From NCBI GenBank assembly GCA_041854955.1, contig JBHADF010000010.1, forward strand, positions 1 to 27,747: 27,747 nucleotides of DNA, in the 5' to 3' direction. Positions 1 to 6,348 of this stretch are shown one piece after another. Origin of the DNA: CAMENZ01 sp041854955 (lineage in GTDB: Bacteria > Bacillota > Clostridia > Peptostreptococcales > Anaerovoracaceae). The translations under genes were made by a program, and so were the position numbers. Under the pieces are notes generated by a model that made no database searches, was not told the origin of the DNA, and was given only the letters and a program-made list of their open reading frames with translations. Within the stretch, counting starts at the first letter, position 1. Every line of letters starts with the position of its first letter.

Positions 1-151
1 AGTTGATATATACAGTATCCGCATAAGCTTGTTTACCGAACTCCTTCATCAGCCAAGTCTTGCCGACCTGTCTTGCGCCTTCAATAATCAACGGCTTGCG
101 GCGCTTACTGTTTTTCCATTTATATAATTTTTCAATCGCAATTCGGTACAT
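1..151 (-). CDS. AAA-family ATPase (AAA_14/DUF4143 type), N-terminal fragment cut by the window edge
   Basis: Reading the minus strand from ATG at 151 gives 50 residues beginning MYRIAIEKLYKWKNSKRRKP and continuing into LIIEGARQVGKTWLMKEFG. The GARQVGKT Walker A loop, preceded by a lysine/arginine-rich start and followed by TWLMKEFG, is typical of the AAA_14/DUF4143 ATPases that are common as lone accessory genes in Clostridia and Bacteroidetes. GGAGGT sits at 158-163 at good spacing from the start. The C-terminal DUF4143 domain would lie beyond position 1 and is inferred. The family is widespread and its function is poorly defined; I assign no specific role. Confidence 0.8.
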   Translation of the reverse strand, partial: MYRIAIEKLYKWKNSKRRKPLIIEGARQVGKTWLMKEFGKQAYADTVYIN

Positions 152-180
152 ACTGCACCTCCATATTATAAATCAGTATT

Positions 181-209
181 AGTATATCACTATATGCCAA
201 AAAATGCAA
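181..209 (-). promoter_or_regulatory. Promoter of the AAA ATPase gene
   Basis: On the minus strand TTGCAT (209-204) is followed after exactly 17 bp by TATACT (186-181), with TG one base upstream of the -10 (extended -10). Transcription would start near 174, leaving a leader of about 23 nt before the ATG at 151. The -35 matches consensus only at TTG; the TGn element compensates. Confidence 0.5.
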
Positions 210-284
210 CGATTATTTGAGTAATAAGTCCGTTTTTTACATCGAACTTAGTGAAAACGCTCTTACTTTATTAATTCTGTTATT

Positions 285-332
285 CCAAAGTATCATCTCA
301 AAGTCCCAAAGTATCAATTTGATACTTTGGGA
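285..332. repeat. 29-bp perfect palindrome plus an extra half-site
   Basis: Positions 304-317 (TCCCAAAGTATCAA) and 319-332 are perfect reverse complements around the single central base 318. A further direct copy of the core CCAAAGTATCA lies at 285-295. The palindrome is about 95 bp upstream of the ATPase promoter and outside any gene. It has no T-run on either side, so it is not a simple terminator. A dimeric regulator's operator or a recombinase site is possible; neither is shown. Confidence 0.75.
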
Positions 333-340
333 TAGCTATG

Positions 341-395
341 AAAAATAAAAAATCAGTGCCAACGATGAATCAAGTTCAAAGTAAGCACTGATTTT
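341..395 (-). terminator. Rho-independent terminator of tnpV
   Basis: Read on the minus strand, AAAATCAGTGC (395-385) pairs perfectly with GCACTGATTTT (359-349) across a 25-nt loop and is followed by a T-rich tract (TTTTTTATTTTT). It sits 38 bp past the tnpV stop codon. The long loop makes it weaker than most. Confidence 0.65.
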
Positions 396-432
396 AACTA
401 TATAAGCAGGTAATATGGCTTATTCGTTATAA

Positions 433-810
433 TTAACTATATATGACTTCGTTATTTACCCTTTCTGCCGCTCTGTTTCGAATATTATTCATCCTCTGCA
501 CCCACGCCATTGGGTCGGCGGATTTGAGTTGTTCGGTCACACCTTCCTTTTCGGCAAGTTCTTTTACCAGCCGGAGAAAAAGTTGTTGTGCCTGTTCCTC
601 AGTATCGGCAAGGTGGGAATGGAGCTTGCCGGATGTGAGTAAATTATAGTACAGCACCTTATGATGTTGTTTCAAATATCGTTTGTGTCTTAATGCCCAC
701 ACGCCGATATTACCCGTTTCTTTTTCCGCCGGTAATGACAAGTACGGCAAGAGATAGTCGCCAACCTGTGTATAAGTACCGCCGAGTTGTTCAAATAATG
801 TGTCAGTCAT
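433..810 (-). CDS. TnpV family transposon-encoded protein
   Basis: The 125-residue product starts MTDTLFEQLGGTYTQVGDYL and contains the family's tryptophan- and histidine-rich middle (GVWALRHKRYLKQHHKVLYYN) and C-terminal RMNNIRNRAAERVNNEV. This matches TnpV, a small protein of unknown biochemical role carried by many clostridial conjugative and mobilizable transposons. I chose the ATG at 810 because AAGGAGG lies just upstream at the correct spacing; a longer in-frame start at 843 would add 11 residues but has no such site. Presence of tnpV supports the element assignment. Its terminator follows at 341-395. Confidence 0.85.
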   Translation of the reverse strand: MTDTLFEQLGGTYTQVGDYLLPYLSLPAEKETGNIGVWALRHKRYLKQHHKVLYYNLLTSGKLHSHLADTEEQAQQLFLRLVKELAEKEGVTEQLKSADPMAWVQRMNNIRNRAAERVNNEVIYS

Positions 811-907
811 AGTAAAAACCTCCTTTTCGCTTATATTGTACAAAGGAGGCGAATAAAAGTCGAATGTGCGATTTATGAATTTGTAAATCCGCTATTGCCA
901 AAAATTA

Positions 908-982
908 CAGCGAATATTTCCAAACTTGTGCCACTTTTTACAGCGAACATAGCGAATATTCAGTGAAAATTCAGCGAAAATT
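908..982. repeat. Five copies of an 11-bp direct repeat (iteron-like)
   Basis: A CAGYGAANATT motif recurs at 908-918 (CAGCGAATATT), 941-950 (CAGCGAACAT), 951-960 (AGCGAATATT), 961-971 (CAGTGAAAATT) and 972-982 (CAGCGAAAATT). The last four are contiguous at 10-11 bp spacing, about one helical turn, so a bound protein would stack on one DNA face. They lie between the excisionase-like gene and tnpV, touching the former's stop codon. Integrase arm sites, excisionase sites or replication iterons are all possible; the sequence does not decide. Confidence 0.6.
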
Positions 983-1569
983 CACTCTTTTGTTTTCAAT
1001 CCTCGTATAACTTGCCAACGAGGGAATTCTTGAAGCGCCCGGATATGCCAATCAGATTTTCGGGTGATAGTGCGAAAGTATATTGAACAGCAGAATTCTA
1101 TCAAGTAGACTTTCGGAATGTGATTCACATTGTTTTTCTTGAATGCTTTAAGATATCCTTTCTTGCACCAATCATTTATTGACGTCGTGCCGTAACCGAT
1201 TACTTTTGATATTTCGGTCGCAGTCAGCACATCAGGATATTGCGCAAAAAGTTCCGTGTAATACAGCTTCATATTTTCAAGAACCGGTTCGGGTACTTCG
1301 GTTTTCATTTTCACTGTATAGTTCCCCTTGTACCAACCTGCCGGTGCTGAATAGGATTCGGGAAATACTTTTCTCTTTTCAAGATATGTAATAACATCCG
1401 CCTTTTTGATTTTGTAACAGCGAGTTTTCTTGCCCGTGTATTCGCACGGAATCTTTCCGCTTCGCAGCAGATACAAAGCCGTTGATTTGCTGATGTGACA
1501 GATTTGATAGAGTTGGTCTTTGGTAATAATATCGGGAATCGAATCCCAGTTGATTGCGGTTTCATCCAT
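982..1569 (-). CDS. Tandem helix-turn-helix, excisionase-like DNA-binding protein
   Basis: The 195-residue product has two excisionase-type (HTH_17/MerR-like) segments. Residues about 14-66 read IITKDQLYQICHISKSTALY, then a GKIPCEY wing, then a YKIKKADVITYLEKR helix. Residues about 115-160 read LTATEISKVIGYGTTSIND with WCKKGYLKAFKK as wing. Such proteins accompany tyrosine integrases and bend DNA for excision, or act as element regulators. GAGGTG precedes the ATG at 1569. The gene is transcribed away from the attachment site, and no integrase lies between it and the tRNA fragment or just downstream. The excisionase function is therefore inferred from fold and position only. Confidence 0.65.
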   Translation of the reverse strand: MDETAINWDSIPDIITKDQLYQICHISKSTALYLLRSGKIPCEYTGKKTRCYKIKKADVITYLEKRKVFPESYSAPAGWYKGNYTVKMKTEVPEPVLENMKLYYTELFAQYPDVLTATEISKVIGYGTTSINDWCKKGYLKAFKKNNVNHIPKVYLIEFCCSIYFRTITRKSDWHIRALQEFPRWQVIRGLKTKE

Positions 1570-1694
1570 AGTAATACACCTCGTAAATATTTTGTCGGTG
1601 CGGGCTTTTCCCGTGTATTGCCGTTGTTGATGTGTTTATTCTGTTCTTTCCGCAGTTCTTTCCAAAATAGTGCCTGTTCTTTCCAAAAACAGCG

Positions 1695-1828
1695 AAACTG
1701 CCGTTATTCGAATCCCCTTGAATTAATCGGGATTCTATCGGCATAACTGCCCAAAAAGCCTTTCATATCAAGCATTTTCGGCGAATACGAAGTTTCCTCA
1801 AACTGCCTTCAAAAATCGCTAAACAGCC
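1695..1828 (+). repeat. AAACTGCC direct repeats next to the attachment site
   Basis: Near-identical octamers occur at 1695-1702 (AAACTGCC), 1744-1751 (TAACTGCC), 1800-1807 (AAACTGCC) and 1821-1828 (AAACAGCC), all in one orientation, just inside the att core at 1842. Short repeated arm-type sites at this location are typical of tyrosine integrase att regions. The sequence shows the repeats; their use as arm sites is inference, and octamers this short could partly be chance. The rest of 1570-1841 shows no gene I can support. Confidence 0.4.
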
Positions 1829-1841
1829 ATTAACCCATAAA

Positions 1842-1898
1842 ACTCGAAATGCGGTTGTCCGCAAGGGCACGTGGGTTCGAATCCCACCGCTTCCGCCA
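1842..1898 (+). other. tRNA-Ser(CGA) 3' fragment, element attachment site
   Basis: The segment holds the anticodon loop CTCGAAA (1843-1849, anticodon CGA), the 3' anticodon stem TGCGG, a long variable arm, the T arm GTGGG-TTCGAAT-CCCAC, the 3' acceptor strand CGCTTCC, discriminator G and encoded CCA (1896-1898). The long variable arm and CGA anticodon identify serine. The sequence left of 1842 has no D arm and no GGAAGCG acceptor partner, so the gene is cut at the anticodon stem/loop, a usual crossover place for tRNA-targeting integrases. It is therefore an att remnant rather than a working tRNA. Confidence 0.85.
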
Positions 1899-1902
1899 AC
1901 GC

Positions 1903-1936
1903 AAAAGGCCTGTAATCCCAGAATTACAGGCCTTTT
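1903..1936 (+). terminator. Terminator following the tRNA-Ser fragment
   Basis: A perfect 14-bp stem, AAAAGGCCTGTAAT (1903-1916) with its complement at 1923-1936, has a six-base loop and ends in TTTT on the plus strand, five bases after the tRNA CCA end. It is symmetrical enough to work on the minus strand too. Confidence 0.8.
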
Positions 1937-1947
1937 CACAGACAGCC

Positions 1948-1975
1948 AAAAAGAAGCCTTTTCAGGCTTCTTTTT
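1948..1975 (-). terminator. Terminator of the mre-minD-M14 operon
   Basis: AAAAAGAAGCC (1948-1958) pairs with GGCTTCTTTTT (1965-1975) across a six-base loop. It lies 27 bp past the M14 peptidase stop and gives a T-run in both directions, so it likely ends the long minus-strand operon. Confidence 0.8.
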
Positions 1976-2002
1976 GATTTACTCTTTATATTTTTATAAA
2001 TA

Positions 2003-5000
2003 TTAGGCTACTCTCTTGGTCTTGGTGGACCACTTGGTGTAGTACTTAACGCCGTCAAGCTCTACATAGCCTCTCACCTTATAGAAGTACTTAACATTCT
2101 TCTTTACGGATTTATTCAGGTATGAGCTCTTAGCCGTGGTGAAGATAGGCTTCTTTCCGTAGCCGGAGTTCTTCTTCAAGGAACGGAAAATCTGAACCTT
2201 GTCGAATTCCAATGCTTTTCCGTTAGCATCCTTCCAGGTAATCTTGATGCCTCTCTTACCGTTGGATAAGGTCACTCTCTTGGATTTAGCCACCAAGCTG
2301 TAGGCAGCTAATTTTTCCTTAAGTGCAGTTACGGCATCATCTGTATCTCCCGGGTTGGTCACGTCGGGATTTTCGGGAGTTCCTGTAGGAACGCCTACAT
2401 AATCCTCATTGCCTAACATTCTGGAGAAGATGAAGTTGCTTATGAATGTATACTCGTCTCTCTGGTGCGCTTTATTTGTAAGGGTGTTGGCGAACAGAAC
2501 CACATCGAGGGAATCCTTAGTGTATTCAATACCCTGAACGGAGCCGTTGAGGAAGTTTTCATAAGCTGTCTTCTGTGCTGCCGTCATAGTAGGGATAAAG
2601 CCCTCTAAAGGCTTCTTATTTGCCATCTGAACCAATACCTTAGCTTCCTTAGGATATTTCGAGAAGTATCCTACGCCGTAGCCGTAGAAGATATCATCCT
2701 TTTCAGCTATATAGGTTGCGTTTACAAGGGTATTTTCAGGATATGTTACAAAGCCTAAGCAGTCCATAGCACTGTCTAAAGCGCTACGTTCTACATCCAG
2801 CTTCAGTCCTTCGATACCTGTCATTGCAGTACGTCCGTAGCCGATATAAGGTGTGCCTGAGGTTACGGCGGTAAGTCCGGCTTCATCCAGCTTGCTGGCA
2901 CCGATTACCACATTGGCATCCTTGGCATTTTCAACTCTGTTGAAGCCCATCAGCTCCAGAGCTACTCTGTCGTAGTTCCAGTTAGGGGAAGCTGCCACTA
3001 AAGTAGTGTTTACATAGCCTGCGGAGTCTTGTCCCGGTTTACCCGTTACATATACCTTAGGTGTTTCGCTTATGAGTTTAGCCTTAATGTCTCCTCCGTT
3101 GAGTCCCTTAGCGGATAAGATGTATTTGCTTCTTACTGTCTTATAATCATTATAGGAACAGATAAAGTCGCCCTTGTTCTCACCCTCTGTGATCATAGCA
3201 ACCTTCTTACCGTCCTTGAGGAGCTTGTTTACAGCTGCTGTAGATGCTTCTGAAACGTTCTTGATTATAACGTCTGCTCCGGTTATACCTGTGAAATAGG
3301 ATTTAGCCTTTGTCAGATAATCCTTGGCAAACTTATAGTCTCTGTCTTTTCCGCATACTGCTGCGATATCCTTATAGGCTGCAGGTTCAGCTACAGTTAC
3401 CATATCGAAGCCTCTTGTCTTATTGAAGGCTGTAATACCTTCGGAGTACAGCTGGTTCCAAGACTGGATAAGGACTCCGTCGTTCAGTACGCCGTTAGCA
3501 ACGGAACGCTTTGCCTGATACATGGATACTATCATAGTGCCCTTAGGATACTTAACATCCTTATAGGTGAATTCCTTTTCTGTGAGCTTAACCTTAACGT
3601 CATTTCTTGTGAGCCATTCCATCATCTTAAGGGCTGCATCCAGATTCTTCTGGAGACCGCCGTCAAGAGGAATGATGTAGCATTCGGGATAGAAGTTTCC
3701 GTTTTCTCCCTTGCCGTTATATTCCGGTCTGAAAAGATTTACTTCTGCGCCTTCCACATCGTGCATATCAGCAAACCACTGACCTGCTTCGCTCAACTTA
3801 TTTGAATTGTGGTTTTCCACACCTCTCTTAAAGATGGAGGTCTGTGACTTTAAGTATCCCAATTTATTCTTTGCTACAAAATCAGCATTTCCCAGCATTG
3901 CATAGGATACAAGGTCTGTTGCCGCATCGTTGTAACCGGGAAGCTCTACAGTGTAGGAAACGGTTCCGTGAAGCATTGCAAACTGAGGTGTATAGCTGGT
4001 TGACATATCGTCCCAGGGATCCAGCCACTCAGTCTGATCCTTTTCTCCCGTATAGGTGAGTCCGTCTCTCTGAGGGATGAAGTAGCTGTTGTATTTTTTG
4101 TTGTTAGCTATAGCTGCTATTCCGGCAGCTTCTCCGCCCTTCATGAGGTGCTCTGAAAGTAAGTCGTACTCGAAGTTGGGCTCATGAGGAGGGTCACAAG
4201 GCTCGCACTGGAAGGTAGGAATCAATCCGTGGAACTCTATGAAGGAAACAGGATTATATGTTCCTATCAGATTCTGCATCTGAGCTGTTTCCGAAGTTGT
4301 CTGGAATGAGTTGTCACGGTTTAAATCATATCCGTTCTGAGCAGTTCTGGTGATGTAGGTTCTTCCGTCCACATTTTCCTCAGGAACGATTATAAAGAAT
4401 ACGTCCTTCAGTAAATCGGTAACTTTAACGTTTCTCTTTTCCATCTCGTAGTATTTGGCCATATCTACGGGCTTGGAGAACATAGTTTCATCAGCCTTTA
4501 TGTAACCCAGATAAGAAGCTGTGTCCTTTACTAAGTCAGGGATTGCTGTGCTTCCCTTTGTATTGACAGGGCCCATCTGCTCCTGTAATTTAGCCTTACC
4601 TGCTTCAGTAAAGCCCTTGATGTAGCTGTAGGGAAGTTCCTTTTCCTTAACCAGCTTCCACGCAAATTCCATAATTCCGTCTGTGGCGGCTACTTCGTTG
4701 GCATGAACGTTGGAGAAAAGAACGGGTACTCTTATATCCTTGGCTTTGCCTTTTTCGATATCGGCTAAGGCCTGAATAGGATCCTTTTCAGCTAAATCAG
4801 CAAATTTGAGCCAATTGTCTACTGACTTCTTGTTGTCTGAAATGATGAGATAAGGAATGTTTCTGCCTCCCGTGGATTTACCCATGGAGTATTCCTTTAC
4901 GAAAAGCTTGGTGTCATAGGCTGCAATTTGGGAAATTTCCGAATATACTTCTTCCATAGTTCTGAAGTTTGCATAAGGCACTACCTTCACTGCTACAGAG

Positions 5001-5518
5001 CCGTATATGGTCTTTCCGCTCTTTACCTGGAGTCTGAAATAACCGCAATCGTCCAAGTACTTGCCTCCGTTAGCGTGAGGAACACTGTTTTCCTCTCCGA
5101 AGTAATCGGCTTTGTTGAATTGAACTTCAAAATACTTCAATCCTCCGATTTCCGTAACGGTGCTCTTGATGTCGGTGAACATGGGCTTCCCTTCGGAAGT
5201 CTTCCATGATTCCAATGTGCCGCCCTTTTTAAGGTTGGGGAACAGGCTTGTGTCCACATAGACTTTTTCTGTGTCTCTTACCAGTTGGATAGAAAGCTTT
5301 GAGGTTTCTTTCTTCAAATCCGTCACTGCTTTTTTAATAGTAACGGGAACGAAGATTCTAACGTTCTCAGCCTTGTCCGTCAATGTCAACCGGTAGTCTG
5401 TCTTTACGCTGTCCGTCCTCTCCGCATTGGCCGGGAAAGCCATGAATGCAAAGGACATGGTGAAAATCAATATCATCACCAACAGTTTGGCAGACATCTT
5501 AGAAGTTCTGCTTTTCAT
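2003..5518 (-). CDS. Large secreted M14 family zinc carboxypeptidase
   Basis: The 1171-residue product starts MKSRTSKMSAKLLVMILIFT and has a signal peptide ending in ANA near residue 32. The M14 catalytic set is present: zinc ligands H272 and E275 in VHANEVA and H430 in FIEFHG, a DLNRD substrate-binding motif at 398-402, and catalytic E525 in YTVELPG. Residues about 540-1070 have no domain I can name, although VAASPNWNYDRVALELMG resembles the amidotransferase-like second half of other long M14 proteins. The last 100 residues look like a fibronectin/Ig-type surface module (YFYKVRGYVELDGVKYYTKW). I chose the ATG at 5518 because AAGGAGG precedes it and the signal peptide begins there; an upstream in-frame start at 5635 lacks both. 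It is last in the cell-shape operon, 82 bp after minD, with no clear separating terminator. It may trim peptides or peptidoglycan stems outside the cell; the substrate is unknown. Confidence 0.85.
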   Translation of the reverse strand: MKSRTSKMSAKLLVMILIFTMSFAFMAFPANAERTDSVKTDYRLTLTDKAENVRIFVPVTIKKAVTDLKKETSKLSIQLVRDTEKVYVDTSLFPNLKKGGTLESWKTSEGKPMFTDIKSTVTEIGGLKYFEVQFNKADYFGEENSVPHANGGKYLDDCGYFRLQVKSGKTIYGSVAVKVVPYANFRTMEEVYSEISQIAAYDTKLFVKEYSMGKSTGGRNIPYLIISDNKKSVDNWLKFADLAEKDPIQALADIEKGKAKDIRVPVLFSNVHANEVAATDGIMEFAWKLVKEKELPYSYIKGFTEAGKAKLQEQMGPVNTKGSTAIPDLVKDTASYLGYIKADETMFSKPVDMAKYYEMEKRNVKVTDLLKDVFFIIVPEENVDGRTYITRTAQNGYDLNRDNSFQTTSETAQMQNLIGTYNPVSFIEFHGLIPTFQCEPCDPPHEPNFEYDLLSEHLMKGGEAAGIAAIANNKKYNSYFIPQRDGLTYTGEKDQTEWLDPWDDMSTSYTPQFAMLHGTVSYTVELPGYNDAATDLVSYAMLGNADFVAKNKLGYLKSQTSIFKRGVENHNSNKLSEAGQWFADMHDVEGAEVNLFRPEYNGKGENGNFYPECYIIPLDGGLQKNLDAALKMMEWLTRNDVKVKLTEKEFTYKDVKYPKGTMIVSMYQAKRSVANGVLNDGVLIQSWNQLYSEGITAFNKTRGFDMVTVAEPAAYKDIAAVCGKDRDYKFAKDYLTKAKSYFTGITGADVIIKNVSEASTAAVNKLLKDGKKVAMITEGENKGDFICSYNDYKTVRSKYILSAKGLNGGDIKAKLISETPKVYVTGKPGQDSAGYVNTTLVAASPNWNYDRVALELMGFNRVENAKDANVVIGASKLDEAGLTAVTSGTPYIGYGRTAMTGIEGLKLDVERSALDSAMDCLGFVTYPENTLVNATYIAEKDDIFYGYGVGYFSKYPKEAKVLVQMANKKPLEGFIPTMTAAQKTAYENFLNGSVQGIEYTKDSLDVVLFANTLTNKAHQRDEYTFISNFIFSRMLGNEDYVGVPTGTPENPDVTNPGDTDDAVTALKEKLAAYSLVAKSKRVTLSNGKRGIKITWKDANGKALEFDKVQIFRSLKKNSGYGKKPIFTTAKSSYLNKSVKKNVKYFYKVRGYVELDGVKYYTKWSTKTKRVA

Positions 5519-5600
5519 TTTCTTCCTCCTTTTGAACAAGAATATATCTATCTCAACACAGTCGACCCATTTCAGGCTGTGTATCGACCTACCCTGACTC

Positions 5601-6323
5601 TTAAAGTTTTTCCACTCTCTGGCAGATTCTCGCAAAGTTTTTGTAGATATAGGTATTTTCCATGAAGACCACGGGCACCCCCATGTTTGTTGAAATATGA
5701 ATATTTCTGTCGTTTTGTATTATTCCTATGAGGTGGTTTCTTATCTCTGCGGAGATTTCCTCTACCGTAGGTGCATATCCGCTGTTCATAAGCTCCAAAT
5801 CCACCTTGTTCAGGAGATAGTACACCTTCTCCACTCCCATTTCCTTTATTCTTCCGGCTATTACATCGGAATCCCTCAAGGAAGAATATTCGGGAGTTAT
5901 AGTTACGATTACGATATCCGCTCCGCCCATGGCGACCATAAGGCCGTCATCTATGCCGGCGGGGCCGTCTATGATGACATAATCGAAAAGCTCTTCTAAT
6001 TTCTTGCAGAGTACCTTAATGTGGAGAGGGGTTATTTCCCCTTCATCAGCTTTAGGTGACGCGGCCATAAAGGAAAGCCCGGGAAATTTCTTGTGCTTGA
6101 TGAGGGCTTGCTTTATGCGGCAAACACCGCCCAGCACGTCATTTACATCATATACCACATTATTCTCCAAACCTAAATAAAGGTCTAAATTTCTAAGGCC
6201 CGTGTCCATATCCACCAGTACAACCTTGTGTCCTCGTCCCGAAAGCATAGCCCCCAGGTTGGCTGCAAACATGGTTTTACCGGTGCCACCCTTTCCCGAT
6301 GCTATAACAATAGTCTTGCCCAC
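5601..6323 (-). CDS. minD: MinD-like ParA/MinD ATPase, short form without membrane-targeting tail
   Basis: The 240-residue protein has a deviant Walker A loop GKGGTGKT (10-17, with signature K11), VDMDTGLRNLDLYLGLEN (37-54) and a Walker B/switch II VIIDGPAGID (117-124), all close to MinD. MinD binds ATP, dimerises on the membrane and recruits MinC to block division near poles. Typical MinD is about 265-270 residues and ends in an amphipathic membrane-targeting helix. This one stops at NFARICQRVEKL, about 25 residues early, and none of the three downstream frames restores such a helix. minC, usually just upstream, is absent: the PBP2 stop is only 25 bp away. It could still be MinD using another anchor, or a MinD paralogue with a different partner. 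Confidence 0.8.
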   Translation of the reverse strand: MGKTIVIASGKGGTGKTMFAANLGAMLSGRGHKVVLVDMDTGLRNLDLYLGLENNVVYDVNDVLGGVCRIKQALIKHKKFPGLSFMAASPKADEGEITPLHIKVLCKKLEELFDYVIIDGPAGIDDGLMVAMGGADIVIVTITPEYSSLRDSDVIAGRIKEMGVEKVYYLLNKVDLELMNSGYAPTVEEISAEIRNHLIGIIQNDRNIHISTNMGVPVVFMENTYIYKNFARICQRVEKL

Positions 6324-6348
6324 GAAAATCCTCCTCTTTCACTTCTTT

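Larger units (their letters stand above)
1..1898. mobile_element. Right end of an element integrated in a tRNA-Ser(CGA) gene
   Basis: The stretch holds accessory genes only: an AAA/DUF4143-like ATPase, TnpV and a tandem-HTH excisionase-like protein. It ends exactly where a 3' tRNA-Ser fragment starts. Integration into a tRNA gene by a tyrosine recombinase usually rebuilds the tRNA at one end of the element and leaves a 3' fragment at the other; the fragment at 1842-1898 fits the displaced side. The left end, and presumably the intact tRNA, lie outside the window. No integrase, relaxase or replication gene is visible here, so I cannot say whether it is an ICE, an IME, a prophage or a decayed remnant. 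The boundary is inferred from the tRNA fragment, not from a comparison with an empty site. Confidence 0.7.

Noticed and set aside
338..391. A 17-codon plus-strand reading frame starting ATGAAAAAT between the palindrome and tnpV
   Set aside because: No ribosome binding site, and most of it is the tnpV terminator hairpin.
443..649. Long open frames opposite real genes (for example 443-649, 3844-4059, 7040-7264, 9848-10339, 10615-11130, 23214-23861)
   Set aside because: They are antisense or out-of-frame shadows of well-supported genes, without own ribosome binding sites or recognisable domains.
5519..5635. Possible frameshift hiding a normal MinD C-terminus
   Set aside because: I read all three frames after the stop; none encodes a MinD-like amphipathic helix, and the MinD-like frame meets further stops at once.
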